A DNA stretch of 64,000 bases from Candidatus Omnitrophota bacterium. GTDB taxonomy: Bacteria; Omnitrophota; Gorgyraeia; Zapsychrales; Zapsychraceae. The notes under the pieces are model-generated. The model saw only the letters and a list, made by a program, of their open reading frames with translations, did no database searches and was not told the DNA's origin. The position numbers and the translations under genes are program-made. The stretch lies in assembly GCA_018062515.1 (NCBI GenBank), contig JAGOSC010000006.1, forward strand, positions 1 through 64,000, in the 5' to 3' direction. This document shows, piece after piece, positions 16,710 through 25,431 of the stretch (position 1 is the stretch's first letter; each line of letters begins with the position of its first letter).

Positions 16710-17135
16710 ATGAGGATGATTCCTAGAGTTAAGGATTTTATGACGAAACAGCCGTACACCATCACGGAGCAGACATCCATTGCTGAGGCTGATAAAATCA
16801 TGAAAAAATATAACATTCGGCATTTGCCGGTGGTAACCAATAATAAAGTTGTAGGAATGGTTTCCGACCGGGATTTAAAATCTGCCAATAGTGTTAAAGC
16901 CTCGCCCTTAACCCTTCAAGTTAAATATCTGTATCACGAAAAACCGTATTCGGTGGATCCCAACACTACGCTGGATGAGGTCGCCAAAGAAATGGCTAAG
17001 CACCATTATGGAAGTGCGATCATCGTCAAAGATGATCAGCTTGTCGGAATTTTCACGACGGTTGATGCCTGCAAGGCATTGGCATTCTTATTGGAATCCT
17101 ATCATTTGGGTGGCGGCGACGAACAAGATGATTAG
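16710..17135 (+). CDS. Tandem CBS-domain protein
   Basis: 141 residues holding two CBS motifs (about 8-60 and 72-128). Typical blocks are visible: VKDFMTKQPYTITEQTSI, IRHLPVVTNNKVVGMVSDRDL, then YSVDPNTTLDEVAKEMAKHH and VGIFTTVDACKAL. Such stand-alone Bateman modules bind adenine nucleotides and regulate partner proteins. AGGAGGGCAAGGA gives a strong ribosome-binding site. It has its own promoter; the next gene is a PilT-like ATPase 69 bp downstream, with no proven connection. Confidence 0.9.
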   Translation: MRMIPRVKDFMTKQPYTITEQTSIAEADKIMKKYNIRHLPVVTNNKVVGMVSDRDLKSANSVKASPLTLQVKYLYHEKPYSVDPNTTLDEVAKEMAKHHYGSAIIVKDDQLVGIFTTVDACKALAFLLESYHLGGGDEQDD

Positions 17136-17204
17136 TTTCGTTTCCCGTTAAATTTTTTACCTTCTGCACAGAGTCATCAAAAAATCTTGTGAGTATTTGA
17201 AATA

Positions 17205-18653
17205 ATGAATATATCTGATATTTCTTCCATTCTAGAATACGCGACCGAAAGGGAAGCCTCCGACGTTCATTTGATCGCCCACCAAGCTCCTATTTTCAGA
17301 ATCCATGGAGATTTGACACAAATGGAGGGTGAACAGTACACGCCCGCGCGATTAGAAAAGCTTCTTATGAGCATGCTATCCCACGAGCAAAAAGAGGCTT
17401 TTCTTAGAATCAAAGAATTGGATTTCTCGTATTCGTTTCAGGAAAAATATCAATTACGGATTAATCTGCATTACAGCGAAGGGAATGTCGCGGCGGCCAT
17501 TCGTATTACGCCAGCTTTTATTCGGCCTTATCAAGAATTAAATTTACATCCGATTGTTAAGAAATTGGCGCAAACCCGAAAAGGCATCATTATATTGTCA
17601 GGAACAGCGGGCAGCGGGAAAAGTACGACGATGAATTGTATTTTGGACATGATCAATCAGGAACGAAAAAGTAAAATCGTCACCATCGAAGACCCGATTG
17701 AATATCATCATAAATCTAAACAAAGTTATTTCATCCAAAGAGAAGTCGGTAAAGACACGGAAAGCTTTACCAATGCATTGAAATACGCTTTACGGCAGGA
17801 TCCGGACGTGGTGTGTATCGGCGAGTTAAGAGATTTGGAGTCGATGCGTATAGCCTTGACCACGGCGGAAACCGGCCATTTGGTCATTACGACAGTCCAT
17901 GCCTCAGATTCTATCGGTACACTTAATCGTATTGTTTCCGTTTTTCCGATGGGTTTTCGCGAGGAGGTTCTAGCGCAATTGGCGTCGAATCTCGTCGCTG
18001 TCATTTACCAGACTTTACTTCCCCTTAAAAATGAAAACCGCCGCATTTTGGCGACGGAAATTATGCTGGGAACCATGGCGGTGCAAAACTTAATCCGACG
18101 CAATGATTTTAAGGAAATCCGTGGATTGCTCGACGCTGGTGAGACGGAAGGTATGTATTCGTTGGAAGTTTGCTTAGCAAATTTATATAAGGAAGATTTG
18201 ATTAGTTACGAAACCGCTAGTGAAAACGCGAATTATCAACATTGCCAAAAGTTGAAAGAGGCGCTTAATTCCAAAAGCAAAAAATTAAATTTTGTCATTC
18301 TCGACCAGAATATCAATGAGATAAAGTTGATGGGGAATGCTTTAAGTAAGACATACAAGGGAGAAGTTTTATTTTCCGAGACAATCAAAGAGGGATTGCC
18401 TCTTATCCAGAAGGAAAAGCCCGACGTGGTTGTTCTGGGTGCTTATCTAAAAGACATGAATGGTTTTGATGCCTGTAAGAAAATCAAAGATATGAAAGAC
18501 GTTCAATCCAAAATAATTTTAATTAGTTCCAGTTATCAACCCAGCTATTCCGTCGATGCGCAAAACGCCGGGGCAAATGACTTTGTGGTCAAGACGCAGG
18601 ATTATCATTTATTGATCGACGCTATCAATAAACTTTTCACTGATCAAAAATAA
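17205..18653 (+). CDS. PilT-like retraction ATPase fused to a degenerate receiver domain
   Basis: 482 residues. Residues 1-350 are a PilT/PilU ATPase: N-terminal domain with REASDVHLIAHQAPIFRIHG, Walker A GTAGSGKS (133-140), Asp box IEDPIEY, Walker B VVCIGELRD (202-210) and His box ETGHLVITTVHA. Residues about 361-480 fold like a CheY receiver (NFVILDQN, DMNGFDACKKIK, NDFVVKTQD), but the phospho-acceptor position reads VVVLGAYLKDMNG: Gly 412 replaces Asp. The Lys (463) remains. The receiver is therefore probably not phosphorylated. PilT normally ends near 345-380 residues, so this C-terminal fusion is unusual. The assembly ATPase and pilus genes lie 37 kb downstream. Confidence 0.9.
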   Translation: MNISDISSILEYATEREASDVHLIAHQAPIFRIHGDLTQMEGEQYTPARLEKLLMSMLSHEQKEAFLRIKELDFSYSFQEKYQLRINLHYSEGNVAAAIRITPAFIRPYQELNLHPIVKKLAQTRKGIIILSGTAGSGKSTTMNCILDMINQERKSKIVTIEDPIEYHHKSKQSYFIQREVGKDTESFTNALKYALRQDPDVVCIGELRDLESMRIALTTAETGHLVITTVHASDSIGTLNRIVSVFPMGFREEVLAQLASNLVAVIYQTLLPLKNENRRILATEIMLGTMAVQNLIRRNDFKEIRGLLDAGETEGMYSLEVCLANLYKEDLISYETASENANYQHCQKLKEALNSKSKKLNFVILDQNINEIKLMGNALSKTYKGEVLFSETIKEGLPLIQKEKPDVVVLGAYLKDMNGFDACKKIKDMKDVQSKIILISSSYQPSYSVDAQNAGANDFVVKTQDYHLLIDAINKLFTDQK

Positions 18654-18671
18654 GTCTATCCATTATATCTT

Positions 18672-19157
18672 TTAAATTGCAGTTTTAAATTCAAACATTT
18701 TGGGGTGAAGCCGCTCTTTGTCAGCGTGTTCGAGAAATTTATTGACGACACGTTTTATATGGGTTGTTGTTTTTAACAAATACCAAGGTTTATCTTCCCC
18801 TTTTATATCCAATCGGCTGTAACTTAAGTGCACTACCTCTCTGGATCGACGCCGATTGAACTTTCGAAAATAACGGTCGTAGGACGGTAAGGCGGATTTC
18901 CATCGTTTTACATCTTTTATATAATGAATGGCCTTGGCGTCGTCGGCTTTCATTTGCGGCATATAAAAAAAATCAATGATTATCTGCGTGTGAATGACGG
19001 CCGCTTCTAAAAGCGCGTTATAAATATAGAAATCAGACACCTTTTTTTCCTGGCTCAACAGATCAACAATTCCGTATAACATCTTGATCTCGTAAAACAA
19101 ATGTTCTCCGGAAAATTCAATTAATTGTTCGTCAGTTATATTTTTGTATTGGCCCAT
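18672..19157 (-). CDS. Hypothetical protein, helical
   Basis: 161 residues on the minus strand between two plus-strand genes; not recognised. It appears mostly helical with an Arg-rich motif FNRRRSREVVHLSYSR (about 100-115) and conserved-looking aromatic/His residues. Arg/His-containing helical bundles occur in HEPN proteins, but I cannot show the RxxxxH signature with confidence. No signal peptide or membrane helix. The Shine-Dalgarno is weak. The long open frame and protein-like composition argue it is real. It ends 18 bp from the converging pilT-like gene. Confidence 0.6.
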   Translation of the reverse strand: MGQYKNITDEQLIEFSGEHLFYEIKMLYGIVDLLSQEKKVSDFYIYNALLEAAVIHTQIIIDFFYMPQMKADDAKAIHYIKDVKRWKSALPSYDRYFRKFNRRRSREVVHLSYSRLDIKGEDKPWYLLKTTTHIKRVVNKFLEHADKERLHPKMFEFKTAI

Positions 19158-19224
19158 GATTTTATTTTATGATGAGAAATCTAAAAAACAAGAATGTTGA
19201 CTAAAAAATGAAAGGAATGATTTT

Positions 19225-20076
19225 GTGAATGACGCTATATTATTGATCTCTTCCAAAGATCAGCGGGGAATAACCGCCACGGTATCCGATTTTGTCTTTA
19301 AACATAAAGGGAATATCATCCATGCTGATCAGCACATCGACGAACAATCGAACACATTTTTTATGCGCATTCAATGGTCGCTCGACGGATTTTCTCTAAA
19401 AAAAGACCAAATTAATAAAGCTTTTCTTCCGGTTGCCAAGAAATTCAAAATGAATTGGGCGCTGTATTTTTCCGATGAACGGGTAAGAACAGCCGTGTTT
19501 GTTTCACAGCATTTGCATTGTCTATATGATTTGTTATACCGCTATAAAACAGGTGAGTTGCAATGTGTTATTCCGGTCATTATTAGTAATCATCCCGATG
19601 CCAGGCAAATGTCGGAAAATTTTGGAATTGAATATGTTGAAACACCAATGACAGAAAAAACTAAATCGAAGCAAGAAAAAAAACAATTGGATATATTGTC
19701 AAAACATAAAATTGATCTCGTCATTTTGGCGCGCTATCATCAAATACTCTCGCCGGACTTTGTTAAACAATACTCCAATCAGATGATCAATATTCATCAT
19801 TCTTTCTTGCCGGCGTTTCCGGGGCCCAACCCGTATGCCCGAGCGTATAAAAAGGGAGTCAAGATTATCGGCGCGACGAGCCATTATGTCACCGAACATT
19901 TGGACGAAGGTCCGATCATTGAACAAGATACGGTGCGAATCAGTCATCGAGACTCATTAGACGAACTCAAACGAAAGGGAAGTGATTTGGAGCGAATGGT
20001 TTTGAACCGAGCAGTGCGCTGGCATATTGAGCGCAAGGTTCTCTGTTATAACAACAAGACGGTCATATTTGATTAA
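19225..20076 (+). CDS. purU: Formyltetrahydrofolate deformylase
   Basis: 283 residues. Converts 10-formyl-THF to THF and formate. An N-terminal ACT domain (about 1-80; ISSKDQRGITATVSDFVF) is followed by a formyltransferase domain (about 85-283). Catalytic residues are visible: Asn 189 and His 191 in MINIHHSFLPAFPG, and Asp 227 in TEHLDEGPIIEQD. PNPYARAYKKGVKIIGATSHYV is near-identical to known PurU. It starts at GTG 19225, 8 bases after AAAGGA. It stands alone, with no purine genes around it. Confidence 0.95.
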   Translation: MNDAILLISSKDQRGITATVSDFVFKHKGNIIHADQHIDEQSNTFFMRIQWSLDGFSLKKDQINKAFLPVAKKFKMNWALYFSDERVRTAVFVSQHLHCLYDLLYRYKTGELQCVIPVIISNHPDARQMSENFGIEYVETPMTEKTKSKQEKKQLDILSKHKIDLVILARYHQILSPDFVKQYSNQMINIHHSFLPAFPGPNPYARAYKKGVKIIGATSHYVTEHLDEGPIIEQDTVRISHRDSLDELKRKGSDLERMVLNRAVRWHIERKVLCYNNKTVIFD

Positions 20077-20135
20077 TACTATATATTATTTATGAAAGCT
20101 ATTTAGAGAAAATCAACCTTTTAGAGGACATCATT

Positions 20136-20384
20136 ATGACTGAAAATAATAATTCAACGCGCACAATGATTCTATTCATTATCATAATGCCTATAGTCGG
20201 ATATCTACTGCTTTTTGCTTTCAAAAAGAATAATGAGTCCGAAGCGAAGGCCAACCAATGTATGCAAGAGTGTGCCGCACAAGGTTATGCCGGGCATGAT
20301 TTTAAATGGAATATTCTCTCCGGTCCAAAATGTTCATGCATTGGTGAACAGCAGCCTATTGAAGACGTATCTATGGAAAAATAG
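20136..20384 (+). CDS. Small membrane-anchored protein with C-terminal cysteines
   Basis: 82 residues, not recognised. One N-terminal helix (about 10-30, MILFIIIMPIVGYLLLFAF) and a short soluble tail with four cysteines in QCMQECAAQG and PKCSCIGEQ. The cysteine pairs could form disulfides if the tail is periplasmic, or bind metal if cytoplasmic. TTTAGAGGA lies before the ATG. It sits between purU and a glycosyltransferase. Confidence 0.6.
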   Translation: MTENNNSTRTMILFIIIMPIVGYLLLFAFKKNNESEAKANQCMQECAAQGYAGHDFKWNILSGPKCSCIGEQQPIEDVSMEK

Positions 20385-20421
20385 ATAATTCCCTGATAAT
20401 TAAAGAGATATGAATAAATTG

Positions 20422-20451
20422 TTTACTTCAATTTAGGAGTTATGTTATAAT
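20422..20451 (+). promoter_or_regulatory. Promoter for the glucan cluster
   Basis: TTTACT (20422-20427), 18 bp, TATAAT (20446-20451). The roughly 90-base leader holds a small hairpin, CTTGAAA/TTTCAAG at 20459-20479. No other promoter is obvious before the genes to 24569. Confidence 0.55.
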
Positions 20452-20546
20452 TTGTTTCCTTGAAAGAAGTTTTTTCAAGATATAACCTGTTCTGGTAAAA
20501 GCATTTCAATAGCGAGCACTTTAATTATTAAATTAAGTATTGAATT

Positions 20547-21704
20547 ATGAAAATCGCTTTCTTTTCTTGGGAATCACTTCATTCTATCGCCGTGGGTGGT
20601 ATTGCCGTTCACGTCAGCGATCTCTCCGCTGCTTTAGTAAAAAAAGGTCATGAGGTTCACGTATTCACCCGCATCGATAAAGGGCAGGCCCGAGAAGAGT
20701 GGATTAGTGGAGTTTGTTATCACCGCTGTTCATATGAGGCGCATCATCATTTTAAAGATGACGTAGAAAATATGTGCCGTGCTTTTTTAGAGAATTTCTT
20801 GACGACGGAAAGAAATAGCGGTGCCTTTGATATTGTTCATTCTCACGACTGGTTGGCCGCCAATGTCATTATTTGGTTAAAACAAATAAGAAATTATAAA
20901 ACTATTTTTACCATGCACTCGACGGAATATGGCCGCTGCGGAAATAATTTCGGAGGCATGCATTCCAATGAAGTTTCGCATTTAGAATGGAGCGGAATTT
21001 ATCATGCCAATAAAGTGATCGCTGTTTCTAAGACATTGAAGGAAGAACTAAAATGGCTTTATAGCTCTCCAGATGATAAACTTAATGTAGTTTACAATGG
21101 GGTTAATGTGAATCAGTTTGACGGGTGGATTGATGCCTTGGCGGTGCGTAAACTTTACGGTATTGGTGCGGATGATCCTGTTATCCTTTTTGTGGGACGA
21201 ATGGTGTATCAAAAAGGGCCGGATATTCTTATTGAAAGCATTCCAAACATTTTATATCATTATCCGAATGCTAAGTTTGTGTTTGCCGGGGACGGCGGCA
21301 TGCGTTCGTTTTGCGAAGATTTAGGACGGCAAAGAGGTATTTATCAATCAACTCGTTTTCTAGGCAGTGTGAATGGCTGGCGTTTGAAAGATTTGTTCAA
21401 AACGGCTGACTGTGTTGTGGTTCCAAGCCGGAATGAACCATTCGGCATCGTGATTTTGGAAGCTTGGAGCGCCGGTAAACCGGTGGTTGCTTCCAACCAG
21501 GGAGGCCCATCGGAAATTATATGGCATGATGTGAATGGATACAAAGTAAACCCACAGCCGGATTCTCTAAATTGGGGCTTAGGGACAGTACTAGAAAAAC
21601 GGGAACATGCTCAGTGGATGGGGCGCAATGGCCGATTGACCGCTGAGACAACCTTTTCGTGGGACCATATTGCCGACGAAACTTTGAAAGTGTATCACAA
21701 TTAA
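20547..21704 (+). CDS. GT4-family glycosyltransferase (glycogen/alpha-glucan synthase-like)
   Basis: 385 residues, GT-B fold. The N-terminal half has a glycine-rich GGIAVHVSDLSAALVKKGHEV and FDIVHSHDWLAANV; the C-terminal half has VILFVGRMVYQKGPDIL and the E-x7-E motif in RNEPFGIVILEAWSAGKPVV. Motifs fit GT4 retaining enzymes, which use nucleotide sugars. The context with DUF4912 and a GH57 branching-type enzyme suggests alpha-glucan synthesis; the exact sugar cannot be read from sequence. It lacks a clear Shine-Dalgarno. The next gene starts 18 bp downstream. Confidence 0.9.
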   Translation: MKIAFFSWESLHSIAVGGIAVHVSDLSAALVKKGHEVHVFTRIDKGQAREEWISGVCYHRCSYEAHHHFKDDVENMCRAFLENFLTTERNSGAFDIVHSHDWLAANVIIWLKQIRNYKTIFTMHSTEYGRCGNNFGGMHSNEVSHLEWSGIYHANKVIAVSKTLKEELKWLYSSPDDKLNVVYNGVNVNQFDGWIDALAVRKLYGIGADDPVILFVGRMVYQKGPDILIESIPNILYHYPNAKFVFAGDGGMRSFCEDLGRQRGIYQSTRFLGSVNGWRLKDLFKTADCVVVPSRNEPFGIVILEAWSAGKPVVASNQGGPSEIIWHDVNGYKVNPQPDSLNWGLGTVLEKREHAQWMGRNGRLTAETTFSWDHIADETLKVYHN

Positions 21705-21722
21705 ACATAAAGGACTTACTGA

Positions 21723-22898
21723 GTGGCAACTTCCAGTTCTAAGTTAAAAAAAACAATAACCGCAAAAAAAATTTCGGTTCCTAAAGATACGTCGACGGGT
21801 AAAAAGGCTGCTACTAAAAGTACCGTCGAGAAAAAAAGTGTCCGAAAAGTAACCACTACTACTTCCAAAAAAACATCCCGCGTCCCTAAACAAAAAATCG
21901 ATTTATATTCATCCTACGAAGGCCTTGAAAAGGCTAGTTTACCCCAAAGTTATCATGAGACCTCTGTCACATTGCTTTCAAAAGAGCCTTATGTTCTTTA
22001 TGCTTATTGGGAAATAAACGGTGACGATATTAATCAACTCAAAGAACAAGTCGGCAAAGACGCGGAGAATGCGACGTATACATTAAGAGTTTACGACGTG
22101 ACCATGCTTGATTTTAACGGAACGAATGCGAATTACTGGTTTGATTTGGATGAGCTTCATATGAATCACCGTTATATCAGCGTCGGAAATGATGACGCGA
22201 CTTTTGTTTGTGAAATCGGATTAAGGGCTATATCTGGTCAGTTTTATGCGATGGCTCGTTCCAATTTTATTCGCAGCCAACGTTCAAGCGTATCGCAGCG
22301 TCGGGATTTGATCTGGAAAGAATTGGCCGATTCAAATGAATCGCAGAATATGTACGTAAATGTGCGTTTGTTAAATCGGTCTTTACGAGGGCGTTTGAGT
22401 CCGCGGACCAATTGGCAAATCGATCAGTCCAAATTGATCTTAAACAGCGACGACATACGGATTTATTATCAGAAACGTGTTCCGATGATGAAGATTTATC
22501 TCGATCACATCAAACAAGATGAGAAAATTAATTTAAAGCTGCTGACGGGCAATGTTGAATTTGAACAGACACCCCTGGGACGCGTTGCTGTTCGCACTAA
22601 AGAGAACGTAAAGGCCGGCGGTTCGTCCGACGAATTTTATAAAGAAAAGGTGAAGGACACATTTCCTTTTGTCATTGAAATGACATTGACCGTTAAAGGA
22701 AAAACTGAACCCGACGCGGAAGTTTATTTGGGTACGAAAAAAATCCCGCTTAATGAAAATGGAACATTTACATTGCATTGGACTTTGGAAGATGGGGTTT
22801 TGCCTTTGGATTTTAATGCCCATTCACCCAAAAAGAATTTAGGAAAGGCAATTACCACATCCGTTATAAGGACACCGACGGAAGAACATTTTTCATAG
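21723..22898 (+). CDS. DUF4912-domain protein with basic disordered N-terminus
   Basis: 391 residues from GTG 21723, 8 bases after AAAGGA. Residues 1-60 are a Lys/Thr/Ser-rich tail resembling nucleic-acid- or polyanion-binding tails. The DUF4912 core follows (TLLSKEPYVLYAYWEINGDD) with long beta-rich segments. The C-terminal 70 residues look like an Ig/CBM-like sandwich (VIEMTLTVKGKTEPDAEVYL). DUF4912 proteins recur beside GH57 and glycosyltransferase genes. Predicted role: accessory or carbohydrate-binding partner in glucan metabolism; catalysis is not evident. Confidence 0.75.
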   Translation: MATSSSKLKKTITAKKISVPKDTSTGKKAATKSTVEKKSVRKVTTTTSKKTSRVPKQKIDLYSSYEGLEKASLPQSYHETSVTLLSKEPYVLYAYWEINGDDINQLKEQVGKDAENATYTLRVYDVTMLDFNGTNANYWFDLDELHMNHRYISVGNDDATFVCEIGLRAISGQFYAMARSNFIRSQRSSVSQRRDLIWKELADSNESQNMYVNVRLLNRSLRGRLSPRTNWQIDQSKLILNSDDIRIYYQKRVPMMKIYLDHIKQDEKINLKLLTGNVEFEQTPLGRVAVRTKENVKAGGSSDEFYKEKVKDTFPFVIEMTLTVKGKTEPDAEVYLGTKKIPLNENGTFTLHWTLEDGVLPLDFNAHSPKKNLGKAITTSVIRTPTEEHFS

Positions 22899-22904
22899 AG
22901 GAAT

Positions 22905-24569
22905 ATGATGCCTAAAGGTTATTTAAGTCTGATGCTTCACGCACACTTGCCGTTTGTCCGCCATATAGATAGCCCGGATCGGTTGGAAGAGCGCTGGCTG
23001 TTTGAAGCGATCACAGAAACATATATTCCTCTGATCAATACATTTGATCATCTTGTTAATGATCGCGTTCCATTTCGAATCACCATGTCTTTAACCCCGC
23101 CTTTGGTGCAGATGCTTAAAGATCCGCTTCTTCAGGAACGATATATTCTGCATCTTGATAAACTTATTGAACTATCGGAAAAAGAATTAGATTATACCGG
23201 CCACGAACCGCATTATCATGGCTTGGCTTTGATGTATTATCGAAAATTCCGGGAAACAAAAGAAGTTTACGTCGAGCGTTATCATTGTGATCTGGTGCAG
23301 GCGTTTAAAGAATTTCAAGACGCTGGAGTTCTGGAAATTATTACTTGCGCAGCCACGCATGGATTATTGCCGATTTTAAATGTAAACCCTAAATCCGCCG
23401 AGGCCCAAATTAATATCGGTGTTGATTCTTACGCCAAAACATTTGGTCATTTACCAAAAGGAATTTGGTTGCCCGAATGCGGATACACGGCTGGCGTCGA
23501 CGAGATTTTGAAAAGAGCCGGAATCAAATATTTCTTTACCGATACGCACGGCATTACTTTTGCAGACCCCGCACCTTTATATAATGTTTATGCTCCTATT
23601 CTTTGTCCGTCGGGAGTAGCCGCTTTCGGACGCGATGAAGAGACGTCCAAACAAGTATGGAGTTCAAAAGAAGGATATCCCGGCGATCCAGACTATCGAG
23701 AATACTATAAGGATATTGGTTGGGATCGCGATTTTGAATATATCAAACCTTATATTCATCCCGAAGGTATACGAGTGAATACGGGAATTAAATATTGGCG
23801 TATCACCGGTAGCGGTGAATATAAAGAAGCATATCGTCCTGATTGGGCTCAGAAAAAAGCCGCGATGCACGCTCAAGATTTTATGGAAAATAGAATGAAA
23901 CAAATCGAGTATCTCACGACGGTGATGGATCGAAAGCCGATTATTGTTGCCCCTTATGACGCGGAATTGTACGGCCATTGGTGGTACGAAGGACCTATGT
24001 TTATAGATTTTTTGGTCCGCAAAATTGCATACGATCAAAGTACGATTGAAATGATCACGCCGAGTGATTATCTCGACGAGTATCGTGTCAGTCAAATGGC
24101 TGTTCCGGCGGAATCAACGTGGGGAGCACAAGGATATAATGCCTATTGGCTGAATGATACTAATGATTGGGTTTATCGCCATCTGCACCACGCGTCTCGC
24201 TGTATGCAGGAGTTAGCGGATAAGTATGGAGGCGCTTATTTGGATTCTTCAGAACAATGGATCACGCGCGCGTTAAATCAAGCTGCTCGTGAACTTCTAT
24301 TAGCTGAATCCAGCGACTGGCCTTTTATTATGAAAACCGGCACAATGGTTAATTACGCCGTCGAGAGAATCAATGCGCATTTAGGAGCTTTCACCCGTCT
24401 TTACAATGATTTGATGCAAGGAAAATTAAATACGGTTTTACTGGAACAATTAGAAAAAGAAAATAATATATTTATAGATATAGATTGCGGAAAATATTAT
24501 TGTTCACATCATTTATGCAACCCGGGTTCAGACTCGAATAATTTGAAACAATCTAAGATTGCGTCTTAA
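22905..24569 (+). CDS. GH57 glycoside hydrolase / 1,4-alpha-glucan branching enzyme-like (DUF1957)
   Basis: 554 residues. The N-terminal (beta/alpha)7 barrel starts SLMLHAHLPFVRH; the nucleophile is Glu 191 in GIWLPECGYTAG and the acid/base Asp 352 in APYDAELYGHWWYEGP. The C-terminal helical domain (about 400-530) has WGAQGYNAYWLNDTNDW and the Trp-rich helices of the GH57 branching subfamily. This subfamily transfers alpha-1,4 segments to 1,6 branches. It starts at tandem ATGs 22905/22908, 6 bp after the previous stop. With the GT4 enzyme and DUF4912 protein it forms an apparent glycogen operon. Confidence 0.92.
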   Translation: MMPKGYLSLMLHAHLPFVRHIDSPDRLEERWLFEAITETYIPLINTFDHLVNDRVPFRITMSLTPPLVQMLKDPLLQERYILHLDKLIELSEKELDYTGHEPHYHGLALMYYRKFRETKEVYVERYHCDLVQAFKEFQDAGVLEIITCAATHGLLPILNVNPKSAEAQINIGVDSYAKTFGHLPKGIWLPECGYTAGVDEILKRAGIKYFFTDTHGITFADPAPLYNVYAPILCPSGVAAFGRDEETSKQVWSSKEGYPGDPDYREYYKDIGWDRDFEYIKPYIHPEGIRVNTGIKYWRITGSGEYKEAYRPDWAQKKAAMHAQDFMENRMKQIEYLTTVMDRKPIIVAPYDAELYGHWWYEGPMFIDFLVRKIAYDQSTIEMITPSDYLDEYRVSQMAVPAESTWGAQGYNAYWLNDTNDWVYRHLHHASRCMQELADKYGGAYLDSSEQWITRALNQAARELLLAESSDWPFIMKTGTMVNYAVERINAHLGAFTRLYNDLMQGKLNTVLLEQLEKENNIFIDIDCGKYYCSHHLCNPGSDSNNLKQSKIAS

Positions 24570-24625
24570 AAATTAGAGGTCATTCCTTCTTAAAGGGAAT
24601 GATGAACACGAACGGGAGAGCGGAT

Positions 24626-25117
24626 ATGTCATTACAAGAACCAAGCACGCCGAGAAATAAATTACGAAGAGCAAAATCGCTTTTACCTCAAAAGGAAACA
24701 ACGAGGACGATTAGACAAGCTGTGGCTACACATACTTCTACCAAAACTTCGGGTGCCCCTAAAACTTCGGTCGCTTCATCTTCATCCCGAATCAATGTCG
24801 CTTTAGAATCGAAGACAGTTGATAGCGTTGATGTACAACAAAGAATCGCCGAGAAGGCTTATGAATTATTTCAGTTAAGAGGCTATAGTCATGGTCTAGA
24901 TAAATACGATTGGGAATTAGCCGATAAACTTGTTCGGCTTGAAGGTGAAAAATCAAATTCGAAAAAAAATTATAGCATTGATTTGGAAGATGAAGAGACC
25001 AAGCAGCTGATCGCTCAAAAAGCTTATGATTTGTACGTGCAAAAAGGATGTGTAGAAGGTACCAAAGAATATGATTGGCATGTTGCCCAACAATTAGTTA
25101 AATACGAATCAAAATAA
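24626..25117 (+). CDS. DUF2934-domain protein (two copies)
   Basis: 163 residues from ATG 24626, 5 bases after GGGAGAG; earlier ATGs at 24599 and 24602 have poorer spacing. The N-terminal half is basic and Ser/Thr-rich. Two DUF2934 units of about 35 residues follow: RIAEKAYELFQLRGYSHG..DWELADKLV (about 75-108) and LIAQKAYDLYVQKGCVEG..DWHVAQQLV (about 128-160). DUF2934 is a short helical domain of unknown function often found with glucan genes. It is followed by a strong terminator. Confidence 0.82.
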   Translation: MSLQEPSTPRNKLRRAKSLLPQKETTRTIRQAVATHTSTKTSGAPKTSVASSSSRINVALESKTVDSVDVQQRIAEKAYELFQLRGYSHGLDKYDWELADKLVRLEGEKSNSKKNYSIDLEDEETKQLIAQKAYDLYVQKGCVEGTKEYDWHVAQQLVKYESK

Positions 25118-25135
25118 TACCGCTTGAATGCTCCA

Positions 25136-25176
25136 AAGGCCTTGGTAGATAATAAGTTATCTTCAAGGCCTTTTTT
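25136..25176 (+). terminator. Rho-independent terminator of the glucan cluster
   Basis: AAGGCCTTG (25136-25144) pairs with CAAGGCCTT (25164-25172), followed by T residues. It ends the transcript after the DUF2934 gene. Confidence 0.85.
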
Positions 25177-25213
25177 CTGTCCTGCCCTGTCACAGTCCTT
25201 CCCATTCTGGACC

Positions 25214-25241
25214 TTGACGATTACCAAATATATTGCATACT
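25214..25241 (+). promoter_or_regulatory. Possible promoter in the gap before the phospholipase-D gene
   Basis: TTGACG (25214-25219), 16 bp, CATACT (25236-25241). The TTGCATACT block is repeated in the promoter before pilB (54605-54613). A transcript from here would pass through the hairpin at 25317-25378. Confidence 0.45.
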
Positions 25242-25316
25242 TAACCTATTAGAAAATTGCGTCGTTTAGGAATCTCAAGTCGGTCGACTCAGCTTTGATT
25301 GAACAACAGTGCTTGG

Positions 25317-25378
25317 TAAAAAGGGATCGGCTTTTTCTCTCAAATATTTGAGAAAGAAAAGGCTGATCCCTTTTTATT
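25317..25378 (+). terminator. Long imperfect hairpin flanked by A and T tracts (attenuator or bidirectional terminator)
   Basis: AAAAAGGGATC at 25318 pairs with GATCCCTTTTT ending at 25375, extending inward through GCTTTTTC / GAAAAGGC to a TCTCAAA/TTTGAGA apex. About 28 bp of imperfect stem followed by TTTTTATTTT. No gene ends here, so it may terminate a short RNA started near 25248 or attenuate the phospholipase gene. A TATACT at 25384-25389 just beyond could be that gene's own -10. Confidence 0.6.
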
Positions 25379-25431
25379 TTGTTATACTACTAAAATTATC
25401 TGCAACTCTGTTTTTAAAAGGGAATGATTTT

